A stretch of DNA of 22,204 bases from a virus. Each line of letters opens with the position of its first letter. The first letter of the stretch is position 1. Of this stretch, positions 16,201-22,204 are shown piece after piece. The stretch is from positions 1 to 22,204 of the IMG/VR virus record IMGVR_UViG_3300020469_000294. One strand, 5' to 3'. The notes under the pieces were generated by a model. That model saw only the letters and a program-made list of their open reading frames with translations, did no database searches and had not been told where the DNA came from. Position numbers and translations under genes: made by a program.

Positions 16201-16333
16201 TACAAGCACAACTCAGCAAACAACTCAACAACCTAACACTACTAATACTACTGACAATACTGATAGTGGCGGGTCTACTGGATCAAGTGGGACTGGAGGA
16301 TCCAGCGGTGGCGGTGGCTATGGAGGATACTAA
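13247..16333 (+). CDS. Giant gp5-like baseplate hub/spike protein without lysozyme domain
   Basis: A 1028-residue protein. Residues ~1-122 are the gp5 OB-fold: GFIWWIGRVAKPEFW, TRIIGYHTFDEDVLPSSDLPWAHVLVD, GETVFGFFLDGEEAQQPVIFGALP. T4 gp5 then has a lysozyme domain; here residues ~215-400 are instead a long helical, partly hydrophobic region (IIRYLRDKVLKFLGKRFRDF, IMGSINDSLSSLLRPIMSG). Then come two G-x-GY beta modules (~590-640 and ~805-835) flanking a Big_5-type Ig-like domain at ~677-786 (SVSLSLTFNEPI ... NTEYYVSMSEGSFKD ... DTYNFTT). A conserved GPFHVHPSTGVRMVGASHV block at ~914 is followed by a low-complexity Ser/Thr/Gln then Gly tail. It probably forms the hub centre bearing the spike. 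Confidence 0.72.
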   Translation: MLDSSLLNTNFVGRDGFIWWIGRVAKPEFWRDESTDPEEGWAFRCKTRIIGYHTFDEDVLPSSDLPWAHVLVDASKGAGQGSLASSSQMVGGETVFGFFLDGEEAQQPVIFGALPRSMKSSAPHGPDNTAKSELAIFTGRTITGKTTFPPASGGDSTGLNANAGKKVGISSTLDPKRFEGNTTVTLSDNFDPTGLGPHTFSNACENDAFSEITHAIGSFLTTINGLTEYAGEYIDTFRNTVVDIQQMIGKVSRIVNGAVKKIIRYLRDKVLKFLGKRFRDFIALIVPEPQQSPIIQAFKRIMDFVFCIFDKLGIDILGSIKDLFKEMVGKALNPTVCAIEQAVGAIMGSINDSLSSLLRPIMSGLDWLTGAIGGIGGLLGKVSSYIDMLLSFLACDSLQCKDYDDWIQGEKGFKKPPTSWANILKASEKMEAPVEVTASNKSVFDNLSDGQMNRILETPVGEFSPEGVTVSEDTKTQLTAYIRQSDKEKKKKWKLNNVFTTLNDLAEEDYPPNFNNKFSLLSILGNEAAAFFDCNEKTNNPQTQDDLGRGVPPGFVWGECIPPKVEVSGDGTKTAALLPIVSSIDGSILTLEILEKGFGYTTRPNITIIDKTRHGGGARAEAILDGNGSIVSIFMYSTGSGYCPSTNVVPPKYPVTEGPGIGITAGIGSDGTNLDTIAPYITFTTPSDDAVGVQTSVSLSLTFNEPIVKGLGDVTITESITGVVHERINVRDTRIKFLSDRIIQIDPQQDLRSNTEYYVSMSEGSFKDINDNMFAGIARTDTYNFTTRGVSGIGSQAVGIVTTLVAVKPGFGYTPGDYGMVGQCKFDFVLTPAGSIVGVQNINCLDKHNISPDVILNTSTGLGAELIPVISYSPDYVSDIGERPSSGMLVTDVVDCVYSLPKVQVGWVNGNPYYGPFHVHPSTGVRMVGASHVSTPHATIYNTKEESLGQSAPVTYTASEQSAIEQSTLPQTNVSDTTVQSTTSDTSTTQQTTQQPNTTNTTDNTDSGGSTGSSGTGGSSGGGGYGGY

Positions 16334-16911
16334 TGTCTGACGCTAATTTACAAAAACCTAATTCAAAAATCACCACTGAAAATAAACTAGGATTCCGAGT
16401 TACTTCTGGAGTCACATTAACTGATGGTGAATTAAAAAACGAAGTTACCGATTATACTCTGTTTACTGATGAAGGTCAAGGTATTGCATGGTATAAAAAC
16501 GGATTACATAGATTATGTGTTAATGGATGTTCATATGAAACTGTAGGTGTTGGTAAACGTGGAGAACAAAAAGAAAATCAACCAGCAAAAATTATTTGTG
16601 CTTCCACTGGTAATATAGTCATAGAAGCACAAGATGGTGACATATTACTGAAAGGCAGAAACATAAGATTTAATGCTAGTGATGAACTAACTTTAGTTTC
16701 GGACAAACATATAAGTTTGGACTGCGCTGTTTTAAATCTGAAAGGAACTAACACTAACATATTAGCTACCCAAAGATTATCTCAGGGTGCAAACTTTGTG
16801 GAATCAGAGGGTGGTGCTGGTAATGAAACTGGAACTTCAACTGATGCAATCAAGGGTGGTTTCTTAGGGGCAATAATAAAAGCCTTCGGTAGATTTAAGG
16901 ATTTCCTATAA
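16333..16911 (+). CDS. Beta-helix-like tail spike protein
   Basis: A 192-residue protein with a GGAGG ribosome site six bases before its ATG. Residues ~85-145 are a run of short alternating strands (GNIVIEAQDGDILLKGRNIRFNASDELTLVSDKHISLDCAVLNLKG) with a period of about 8-10 residues, like the intertwined beta-helix of gp5/VgrG spikes. Since the gp5-like protein upstream ends in a low-complexity tail rather than a beta-helix, this small protein may supply the needle. The C-terminus (GGFLGAIIKAFGRFKDFL) is an amphipathic helix. A fibre or tip-adaptor role is an alternative. Confidence 0.55.
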   Translation: MSDANLQKPNSKITTENKLGFRVTSGVTLTDGELKNEVTDYTLFTDEGQGIAWYKNGLHRLCVNGCSYETVGVGKRGEQKENQPAKIICASTGNIVIEAQDGDILLKGRNIRFNASDELTLVSDKHISLDCAVLNLKGTNTNILATQRLSQGANFVESEGGAGNETGTSTDAIKGGFLGAIIKAFGRFKDFL

Positions 16912-17786
16912 TGCCAGCACAATGTTCAATATCAATGGTCGGTGACAAACAAGTCATCGGAGCATTGGATTTATCTTTCCTTCCAGGCATACCAAAAGTG
17001 TTTCCAGGCACATTGGTTGCCAATGGCCCATGTTACTTTGGGTTAGTTCCCAACCCAGGCGTTCCTCTCGCTACGGTGATGATAGGGCCTCCTATGAATA
17101 TACCATCACCATTATCTTTACAGGTTCATGGTATATCTAATTACTTTGGTATCTTAAATGTCATTGCAGTTAGTAACTTTACAGGTTTATGTACTAAGTT
17201 TGGAGTTACAATTAGAAACTCTGCAAGTATAACTAACGGTGTCAATACTAAGAATGCTTTAAACTTAGGAAACGCACCATCAACATTTAATGGACTTGTA
17301 ACTGTCAACGGAAAGTTAATTGTATCTTCTGGTATTGTGTGTGCTGGCCCTGTCATTGGGGCAAGTAGAGCAAGTTTCACTAGTATAAGTGCTGGTCATG
17401 GAGCATTTGGTACTGTTGCTGCACCATTTAAAAAGTTTGACATACCACACCCATCAAAAGAATTTCCCCATCGCCTTGCTCATGCTTGTTTAGAAGGCCC
17501 AGAGATAGGTGTGTATGTAAGAGGAGTGTTGCAAGGAACTAACGAGATTGAACTTCCTGATTACTGGAAAGATCTTGTAGATGATAGAACTATAACAGTT
17601 CAGTTAACACCCATTGGATCTCATCAAAATTTATGTTATTCTGTAGCCAGAATGAAGGAAAAAACGTGCATAATTGTAAACCCTCATGGTTTCAATGTAC
17701 AGACAATTCATTGTAGTTACATAGTTCATGCTGAACGCAAGGATGTTAAAAAATTAGTTGTAGAATATGAAGGAGCTGAAGAATGA
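16911..17786 (+). CDS. Tail tip or fibre protein with conserved C-terminal head domain
   Basis: A 291-residue protein. The first ~60 residues are Gly/Pro-rich (FPGTLVANGPCYFGLVPNPG), recalling a PAAR-like or tip module. The middle is a repetitive beta region (NGLVTVNGKLIVSSGIVCAGPV). From about residue 178 a conserved domain starts with KKFDIPHPSKEFPHRLAHACLEGPEIGVYVRG and continues ELPDYWKDLVDDRTITVQLTPIG to YIVHAERKDVKKLVVEYEG. I recognise this domain from tail-fibre and structural proteins of many marine phages. It may bind the host surface or help trimerisation; neither is shown here. An AAGGA site precedes the start, and the 3' end overlaps the next gene (ATGA). Confidence 0.6.
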   Translation: MPAQCSISMVGDKQVIGALDLSFLPGIPKVFPGTLVANGPCYFGLVPNPGVPLATVMIGPPMNIPSPLSLQVHGISNYFGILNVIAVSNFTGLCTKFGVTIRNSASITNGVNTKNALNLGNAPSTFNGLVTVNGKLIVSSGIVCAGPVIGASRASFTSISAGHGAFGTVAAPFKKFDIPHPSKEFPHRLAHACLEGPEIGVYVRGVLQGTNEIELPDYWKDLVDDRTITVQLTPIGSHQNLCYSVARMKEKTCIIVNPHGFNVQTIHCSYIVHAERKDVKKLVVEYEGAEE

Positions 17787-19438
17787 CAGTAGACCCACAA
17801 GACATTGCTAAAAGATTAAGAGAAGCAAGAGAACAAACTAAAACAGAATCGGTTGCCCTTACTGAACAGTTAGCCTTGATTGACGTAGTAATTGATGAAT
17901 ATGACGAAGTAATCAATAAAATTGATAACAAAATTCAACCATATTTACCCCCGATCAATCAAAAGATTACTGCTGTGCAACAGGCATATTTGGCAAGAAT
18001 ATCTCATGGATGTAGAAGTGATTTAGTATGGTCACAGGTAGATTCTGGTACTATGAATATCTACGGTAACAATAACCAAGAAGTAAAAGTATATCAAGTA
18101 ATAAAAGACCCAAGCACATTCAGATTTTTAGGATACTATGGAGCAAAGTTTTATAAGTTTCCTAAAAATAGAGATTATGGATCAAATGTAGTAGAGATTA
18201 TCAATACTGCTGATGCCAATTTGGGTAGTACAGCTCTAATAATTAAGGATGAAAATGCCGCAGAGTTAGTTGGCCTCACAACATTTGTTAATACATCTGG
18301 TGTAACTGTAACTGTTGCTGGTGCAAACGCTGGTATTCAGACAGGAGATTTTATTACAGATGATTTGGATACTCCGAGTATATTTTTGGCTGGTGCTGGA
18401 ACCTCTGTTACAGGACTTGGAATAACTCAGTATGCCGCATATAACTATCCAGTTAGCGGATTCTGTACAACCTCTGATAATAAAATTTATGCAGACCAAA
18501 AGATAGGAATAATAACTAATTTCAATATTGGAGATGAGGTGTATGGAGATCAATTCAAAAGTGGTGCTGGAATAGTTGCTACTGGTACTACTATCACTGG
18601 GTTTGGAACTGCTGTTGGTATAGTTAGTTTTATTAATGATGCTGGTATTACCACAGGCACCGAAGTCGTTTTAGATTTTATAAGTCTAAGTAATGCAGTA
18701 ATTTCTAGTATAGCTTCCACTATTGGACATACTTTCCATGTCGGTATGGTATCATCATACTACTTTGCAAATTTGAGTGCAGAACCATCTTCTCCAGGCA
18801 TCAACAGTTCATTCATAGTAATTAGACAGGACGCTGAGGACATTGTATTTGACTCCAGCAAAAATCCAATAGACCCAGTTGAGATAGGTATAGCTCAGGG
18901 TAACAATATAGGAAGAGGACATAAATTAGAATTAACTAACAATGGAGATCCAAATATCATCGCTAACTGGCATGAGGTCAGAGACGATCCAGAACCAGCT
19001 GTAGGAGCTGGTAGAGTAGAATATTATATTGGAACTACTCAATGGCCTACCATTTCTAACAGAGATGCTGATGGAGATGTAACTACCACACACGCAAGTT
19101 TAGGACAGAGAGTTATTGTGGGTGTGGGTGCAACAACTGGTGCTGGTATAGGATATACTGGAAACCCTCCAGGCGGAGACATTCCAAGTGATTGTGGAGA
19201 CTACGATAGTGCCATCAGTACTGCTGAGTCAGAAATGAACACAATAATCGGAAAAAGTACACCCATCATAAACCACTATATAAATGGTGCAGATTCAATG
19301 AGGCAAGTGAGAGACGAGGACGAAACTACTGCATGGGGACTCATGCAAGGACTAGGATTTAATAGTAACAAAGCATCAAGACAATTAGGACAAGCAGAAT
19401 TGATTGAGGATTTTGATTGGGAAGACATACTTGGTTGA
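17783..19438 (+). CDS. Large structural protein of unknown function with terminal coiled coils
   Basis: A 551-residue protein. Residues ~1-65 form a coiled coil (AKRLREAREQTKTESVALTE, QLALIDVVIDEYDEVINKID) and the last ~80 a second helical segment (SAISTAESEMNTIIGK...). The centre is beta-rich with loosely repeated Gly/Thr/Val units such as AGTSVTGLGITQ and TGTTITGFGTAVGIVSF. No enzyme motif is seen. It ends the coupled tail operon, directly after the fibre/tip gene, so it is probably a virion or fibre-attachment protein. AAGGAG about 8 nt upstream marks the start. Confidence 0.55.
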   Translation: MTVDPQDIAKRLREAREQTKTESVALTEQLALIDVVIDEYDEVINKIDNKIQPYLPPINQKITAVQQAYLARISHGCRSDLVWSQVDSGTMNIYGNNNQEVKVYQVIKDPSTFRFLGYYGAKFYKFPKNRDYGSNVVEIINTADANLGSTALIIKDENAAELVGLTTFVNTSGVTVTVAGANAGIQTGDFITDDLDTPSIFLAGAGTSVTGLGITQYAAYNYPVSGFCTTSDNKIYADQKIGIITNFNIGDEVYGDQFKSGAGIVATGTTITGFGTAVGIVSFINDAGITTGTEVVLDFISLSNAVISSIASTIGHTFHVGMVSSYYFANLSAEPSSPGINSSFIVIRQDAEDIVFDSSKNPIDPVEIGIAQGNNIGRGHKLELTNNGDPNIIANWHEVRDDPEPAVGAGRVEYYIGTTQWPTISNRDADGDVTTTHASLGQRVIVGVGATTGAGIGYTGNPPGGDIPSDCGDYDSAISTAESEMNTIIGKSTPIINHYINGADSMRQVRDEDETTAWGLMQGLGFNSNKASRQLGQAELIEDFDWEDILG

Positions 19439-19463
19439 CATTTATTCAATATTATACTAAAAT
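19435..19463 (+). promoter_or_regulatory. Candidate sigma70 promoter giving a near-leaderless transcript
   Basis: TTGACA (19435-19440, at the stop of the upstream gene), a 17-nt spacer, then TAAAAT (19458-19463), which matches the -10 consensus at 5 of 6. Transcription would start at about 19470, the ATG itself. An alternative -10, TATACT at 19453-19458, has only a 12-nt spacer. Either way there is no room for a ribosome-binding site. Confidence 0.42.
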
Positions 19464-19469
19464 AACATT

Positions 19470-19817
19470 ATGATACCCGAACATTTTTATCCATTCTGGA
19501 CTGTTTATGATAGTCTAGGACAAAAGTATTGTGATTGTAGTCACGAAGAATATGCCATCACCACTCTGAAATTACATGAGGGTGAAGGATTTACATATAA
19601 ACGAATAGACGCACCTAAACCATTACCACCACATATTGTTGACGTAACAGCAACAACAGAAGGTGAACTGCCTGGACAACAAGGACTGCCTAGTGCTAAC
19701 AAATTAGGACAAAAAGAAGCACAAGAGAGATTGCATGATGATATAAGAAAACAGTTGACGGAGAGTGAACTTGTTACATTAGATTCCGAAGGTGAGTATG
19801 AAGACTGGCTCTACTAA
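19470..19817 (+). CDS. Hypothetical protein
   Basis: A 115-residue protein of unknown family. The N-terminal third looks folded and aromatic-rich (HFYPFWTVYDSLGQKYCDCSHEEYAI), with a Cys-x-Cys pair that could bind metal. A Pro-rich linker (APKPLPPHIVDV) follows, and then a polar helix (QKEAQERLHDDIRKQLTESEL). No Shine-Dalgarno is present; the only upstream signal is a probable promoter ending 6 nt before the ATG. It opens the accessory cluster after the tail operon. Confidence 0.5.
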   Translation: MIPEHFYPFWTVYDSLGQKYCDCSHEEYAITTLKLHEGEGFTYKRIDAPKPLPPHIVDVTATTEGELPGQQGLPSANKLGQKEAQERLHDDIRKQLTESELVTLDSEGEYEDWLY

Positions 19818-19819
19818 CA

Positions 19820-20344
19820 ATGAAGAAAGAAATTTTTGCCATACCTATTTTTGAAGATAAAGTTGATCTTGACAAGATAGTGATTCCTGATGTAGAATTA
19901 CAAGAGACATGGGACTCAGGGACACCTACCACATTTGGTCAACAAGATCCTAAGTCTGTTCCTAAAGAAACTTGGGAGTACCTATCTGAAGTAGTAAACA
20001 GAAACTTACATCCTGGCGAATGTATGGGATCTAATCCTAGATTTGGCCATTTGTGGAAGAATGTTTATGGTAAAAATGATTATCAGGATGTTCATATACA
20101 TCCCAATTGCCAGTGGAGTTTTGTGATCTATGTTGATAGATATTCAAAGACTTCATTTTTGAATCCTTCTATCAAGGATATTCAGAATCAAATAGGAAAT
20201 CAGGTAGTACAATTCCCTCTAGATTATAAACCAAATCTAGGGCCAGGAAGTATAATTATATTTCCATCCTTTCTATTTCACATGGTAAATAGTGGAGTAG
20301 AAGGAACTACAATATCAGGCAACATTTACATGGATTATCAGTAA
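19820..20344 (+). CDS. 2OG-Fe(II) oxygenase-like protein
   Basis: A 174-residue protein with the small phage-type 2-oxoglutarate/Fe(II) dioxygenase pattern. Candidate iron ligands are H92 and H94 in DVHIHPNCQWSFVIYV and H154 in GSIIIFPSFLFHMVNSG, with a closing TISGNIYM strand. In the related family, a conserved Arg before that strand binds 2-oxoglutarate; here it is not evident (EGTTISGN), so activity or cosubstrate binding is uncertain. The substrate is unknown. The start is 3 nt after the previous stop, and its stop overlaps the next ATG. Confidence 0.68.
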   Translation: MKKEIFAIPIFEDKVDLDKIVIPDVELQETWDSGTPTTFGQQDPKSVPKETWEYLSEVVNRNLHPGECMGSNPRFGHLWKNVYGKNDYQDVHIHPNCQWSFVIYVDRYSKTSFLNPSIKDIQNQIGNQVVQFPLDYKPNLGPGSIIIFPSFLFHMVNSGVEGTTISGNIYMDYQ

Positions 20345-20619
20345 TGGCAAAAGAAAACAGAATGACCAAAGAGGACTATCTCGCTGAATGTGCAAAGGTG
20401 GAAAATACTGCCTATGCAGAACAGGGAGATCCACAAGTCTTTGGTAATGAGTTACTACTTCAAAATATAAATGCCTTTGGAGTAGAAATTGCAAACTTGA
20501 GTACTAAAGTTAGAGCCCTTGAGAGGTCTGCCAGTGATGCAGAACTTAGAATCATTGGACTCGAACATGAAATCGCACTACTATCCGAGGAGGTTGAAAA
20601 TGGTAAAACGAACACATAA
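20344..20619 (+). CDS. Hypothetical coiled-coil protein
   Basis: A 91-residue acidic protein of unknown family. Residues ~45-88 form a clear heptad-like coiled coil (IANLSTKVRALERSASDAEL, RIIGLEHEIALLSEEVENG). The start is the A of the preceding TAATG junction, so translation is probably coupled to the oxygenase gene. The 3' end overlaps the next small gene by 20 bases and contains its ribosome-binding site. Confidence 0.55.
   Translation: MAKENRMTKEDYLAECAKVENTAYAEQGDPQVFGNELLLQNINAFGVEIANLSTKVRALERSASDAELRIIGLEHEIALLSEEVENGKTNT
20588..20594 (+). promoter_or_regulatory. AGGAGGT ribosome-binding site that fixes the start at 20600
   Basis: AGGAGGT is fully complementary to the anti-Shine-Dalgarno and lies 5 nt before an ATG at 20600, inside the 3' end of the preceding gene. 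It is the strongest ribosome site in the window and rules out the longer frame beginning at 20519. Confidence 0.8.
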
Positions 20620-20749
20620 AATTGTGAAGAAAAATCCACAACATAACCAGATATGGGAATGGGAAGAAACTCAAGAACTAGCGGCATATATTGCCAAACA
20701 AACTGGCAAAAAGGTACTAAAGGATGCCCCTAAGATACCCGAATCTTAA
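20600..20749 (+). CDS. Small hypothetical protein
   Basis: A 49-residue basic protein starting MVKRTHKIVKKNPQ, with a central WEWEETQELAAYIAKQTGKKVL helix. The start is set by the AGGAGGT at 20588-20594, so the in-frame upstream ATG at 20519 is ignored. No family is recognised. Its last 26 bases overlap the following oxygenase gene. Confidence 0.55.
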   Translation: MVKRTHKIVKKNPQHNQIWEWEETQELAAYIAKQTGKKVLKDAPKIPES

Positions 20750-21311
20750 AGATCATATATTTGAGTACGATTTGCTATCTCATCAGGAATGTGATGAGAT
20801 AGTGTCTCATTTGGATTCTCATGAATGGGATGACTTCATGTGGTATCAGGGTAATGAACATGTTGATCTTGATAAAGATTCAAAGATGAAGTCAACTGTA
20901 AATTGCCCAGAGGCGGTATCCATGATACAACCACATATAAATGAGGAGTTGCATCATGCCTTTCATGAAAAATATAATTATTATAGTGTTGGATCTGGGG
21001 GCGGTGGTTCATTCTGGGAAGCTAGCTCAGGTATAAAATTTAATAAGTATGATGTTGGTGATTATCTTAGTCCTCACTACGATCACATTCATTCTCTCTT
21101 TCAAGGACAATTTAGAGGGATACCAGTTACCAGTGTGGTAGGTGTATTGAATGATGACTTTGAAGGCGGTGATTTTATATTCTGGGAAGAACACACTGTC
21201 AATATAAAGAAGGGAAGTGTGTTAGTATTTCCAGCACTGTATTTGTTTCCACATGAAGTAACGCCAGTAACAAAAGGGATCAGATATTCTTGGATACAAT
21301 GGATTGTATAG
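20724..21311 (+). CDS. 2OG-Fe(II) oxygenase, prolyl-4-hydroxylase-like
   Basis: A 195-residue protein with an intact prolyl-4-hydroxylase-type active site: H118 and D120 in GDYLSPHYDH, distal H177 in LFPHEVTPV and R187 in GIRYSW, the arginine that salt-bridges 2-oxoglutarate. The surrounding strands (TSVVGVLNDDFEGGDFIFWE, KKGSVLVFPA) fit the double-stranded beta-helix. It should hydroxylate a peptide or small molecule with Fe(II), O2 and 2-oxoglutarate; the target is unknown. Many T4-like cyanophages carry such enzymes. The start overlaps the preceding gene. The stop at 21311 is just ahead of the tmRNA acceptor piece. Confidence 0.85.
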   Translation: MPLRYPNLKDHIFEYDLLSHQECDEIVSHLDSHEWDDFMWYQGNEHVDLDKDSKMKSTVNCPEAVSMIQPHINEELHHAFHEKYNYYSVGSGGGGSFWEASSGIKFNKYDVGDYLSPHYDHIHSLFQGQFRGIPVTSVVGVLNDDFEGGDFIFWEEHTVNIKKGSVLVFPALYLFPHEVTPVTKGIRYSWIQWIV

Positions 21312-21324
21312 TCCTGATGTATGA

Positions 21325-21622
21325 CTCAAAAAGACATGTAGGTGGTGTGATCGACATTCTGGACAGGGGTTCGACTCCCCTCATCTCCACCAAGGGGATG
21401 CAATGGCTTTCGACAGGGTATACGGAGCATGACTGAAAACCTGCTCGGAGAGCAAACCACAGATGCAAAATCATCTGACACTGCTGCGAACAACATCGTA
21501 GCGTTCTCTCGTATTCTTACAAGAGAATTTGCCCGCACTGACGAACTCGTCACTGCTTAAGGGGCAATCGGGGATTGGTCACTCCTTGTTAACCAAGTGA
21601 TCGTAGGGGGCCTTGCCCCCTT
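21325..21622 (+). ncRNA. ssrA: Circularly permuted two-piece tmRNA
   Basis: The order of the two halves is swapped. First comes the acceptor piece: T-arm AGGGG-TTCGACT-CCCCT (21365-21381), then CATCTCC-ACCA ending at 21392. After one base the coding piece begins at 21394 with GGGGATG, which pairs over 7 bp with CATCTCC to rebuild the acceptor stem, followed by the tmRNA D-loop GGCTTTCGACAGGG. P2 is supported by CAGGGT (21413-21418) with ATTCTG (21356-21361), and GCATG (21427-21431) with CATGT (21335-21339). A tag frame beginning ANNIVAFSR follows. After it, GGGGCAA can pair with TTGCCCC and GGTCACT with AGTGATC, like the pseudoknots. Outer ends are approximate. tmRNA rescues stalled ribosomes and tags their products. 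Confidence 0.85.
21486..21560 (+). other. tmRNA tag reading frame (24 codons plus TAA)
   Basis: Reads from the likely resume codon GCG: ANNIVAFSR, then ILTREFAR, ending TDELVTA and TAA. The opening matches the ANNIV/ANKIV-F-SR core of cyanobacterial tags. It is longer than the ~16-residue cyanobacterial tags and ends LVTA instead of the usual VAA or LAA degron end. The choice of GCG as resume codon is inferred by analogy; the GCT before it is the alternative. A 6-bp inverted repeat TTCTCT/AGAGAA (21504-21527) lies inside the frame. Confidence 0.68.
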
Positions 21623-21623
21623 T
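21605..21623 (+). terminator. Hairpin ending the tmRNA transcript
   Basis: A 7-bp GC-rich stem (AGGGGGC, 21605-21611, with GCCCCCT, 21615-21621) around a CTT loop, followed by only a short T-run (TTTC). It could serve as an intrinsic terminator or processing hairpin. Its 3' arm can alternatively pair with GGGGCAA at 21561-21567, so the two structures are mutually exclusive. Confidence 0.5.
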
Positions 21624-21643
21624 CATATATAAAATAAAACTTT

Positions 21644-21832
21644 ATGCGTTTACAGTTTTGGTATTCTAAGGGTGTAAAGCAGTGGCATTGGACACTACAC
21701 ACTCGACATTACGCCCCTAAAGGGGAAAAATATTATCACACTTCTGGATCAGGAACTGATGTAAGAGAGGTGATGGATAGGGTTGCAACAGAAGTTGAAC
21801 AGTTAGTAGAAGATAAAAATAAAGATGTTTGA
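21644..21832 (+). CDS. Small hypothetical protein
   Basis: A 62-residue protein, aromatic and His-rich at the N-terminus (LQFWYSKGVKQWHWTLHTRHY), with a C-terminal acidic helix (REVMDRVATEVEQLVEDKNKD). No family is recognised. The upstream sequence CATATATAAAATAAAAC contains an imperfect late-promoter-like TATAAAATA (21628-21636), and no Shine-Dalgarno is visible. Its 3' end overlaps the next gene by 8 bases, which supports both being real. Confidence 0.5.
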   Translation: MRLQFWYSKGVKQWHWTLHTRHYAPKGEKYYHTSGSGTDVREVMDRVATEVEQLVEDKNKDV

Positions 21833-22204
21833 ACTCAATCCACAATGTGAAATTACTGCCATCACAGACATAGGCCCAGATGATAGGAGTGCTGTGGTCA
21901 TAGATAATTTTTACCAAAATCCAGAGGAAGTTAGACGATTAGCTTTAAATTTGGATAGAAGAAAAGATATTCCATTCAATAATCACCCTGATGGAATAGA
22001 AAGAGCCGCATATGAAACAGTTGAACTGAGGAAAAATGTAGAACATTTGATCAAACAGATATGTCATGATGATGAACATTGGGGCAGAAAATGCGATAGA
22101 CCAACTATTGAAGAAAATCTGTCATATATGTGGTTTCTTGTAGAGTATCTAAATGAAAAGACAATGACAGATCAACCAGATCGACTCATACCTTTTCAAC
22201 TATG
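21825..22204 (+). CDS. Unknown protein, 3' truncated by window (possible DUF6445-like)
   Basis: An ATG at 21825 opens a frame that stays open to the window end (126 full codons). The protein begins MFELNPQCEITAITDIG and continues AVVIDNFYQNPEEVRRLALN, DGIERAAYETVELRKNVEHL and SYMWFLVEYLNEK. The VVIDNFYxNPxEVRxLAL block resembles small phage and bacterial proteins of a DUF6445-type family related in context to 2OG oxygenases. I recall this pattern but could not verify it. It overlaps the preceding gene by 8 bases and follows two oxygenase-like genes. Confidence 0.6.
   Translation, partial: MFELNPQCEITAITDIGPDDRSAVVIDNFYQNPEEVRRLALNLDRRKDIPFNNHPDGIERAAYETVELRKNVEHLIKQICHDDEHWGRKCDRPTIEENLSYMWFLVEYLNEKTMTDQPDRLIPFQL

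Noticed and set aside
16276-16304. Inverted repeat CTGGATC/GATCCAG near the gp5-like 3' end
   Set aside because: It has a 15-nt loop and no T-run, lies in repetitive Gly/Ser codons and is followed directly by a coupled gene, so it is unlikely to be a terminator.
21361-21392. A normal tRNA gene suggested by T-arm and CCA
   Set aside because: No D-arm or anticodon arm lies upstream, and the sequence that completes the acceptor stem is downstream, so it is the acceptor half of a permuted tmRNA.
21280-21553. Two minus-strand open frames across the tmRNA
   Set aside because: They are antisense to a structured RNA gene and contain the GVEPLSR-like peptide that commonly arises from translating a T-arm/acceptor region in reverse.
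1-22204. CRISPR arrays, insertion sequences or attachment sites
   Set aside because: Read through for spaced direct repeats, transposase-like proteins and terminal inverted repeats; none seen.

Overview
The window is a piece of an AT-rich, T4-like marine myophage genome, most likely a cyanophage infecting Prochlorococcus or marine Synechococcus. The T4 core genes are recognisable: gp33, gp32, gp53, gp48, gp4, gp26 and hub proteins resembling gp27 and gp5. The cyanobacterial link rests on three signals: a CP12-like Calvin-cycle regulator, a small DUF1825-like protein, and a circularly permuted (two-piece) tmRNA whose tag begins ANNIVAFSR, like the cyanobacterial tags. These identifications are from sequence reading alone; no database search was run.

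Layout. Bases 1-2811 (+) hold replication and transcription genes: the 3' end of phoH, a RecB-like nuclease, late-transcription coactivator gp33, a small membrane protein, a DUF1825-like protein, and ssDNA-binding gp32. The gp32 gene has its own perfect sigma70 promoter and is followed by a strong intrinsic terminator. Bases 2845-6257 (-) hold gp4, an unknown conserved protein, gp48 and gp53, which end on the other side of the same terminator. A very short divergent region at 6258-6290 separates them from the long + strand tail operon (6291-19438). That operon runs: tube-like/gp54-like protein, gp26, a short ORF reached by a probable -1 frameshift, two large hub or tape-measure candidates (the second with a glucosaminidase domain), gp27-like hub, CP12-like protein, giant gp5-like hub protein, a beta-helix-like spike protein, a fibre or tip protein and a large unknown structural protein. 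Most junctions are TAATG or ATGA overlaps, so translation is probably coupled throughout.

From 19470 onward there is a looser cluster of small accessory genes. It has two 2OG-Fe(II) oxygenase-like proteins, several unknowns, the permuted tmRNA (about 21325-21622) and a 3'-truncated gene at the window end.

The most notable observation is at the gp26 stop codon. A canonical slippery heptamer (T TTT TTC) lies 4 nt before a perfect 12-bp hairpin, and a -1 shift would fuse gp26 to the next ORF. This is the architecture of the gpG/gpGT tail-assembly chaperones of lambda-like phages, placed just upstream of the tape-measure candidates. Next are the phage-borne permuted tmRNA, with a 1-nt intervening segment and an atypical tag, and the CP12-like gene translationally coupled to the baseplate hub gene.
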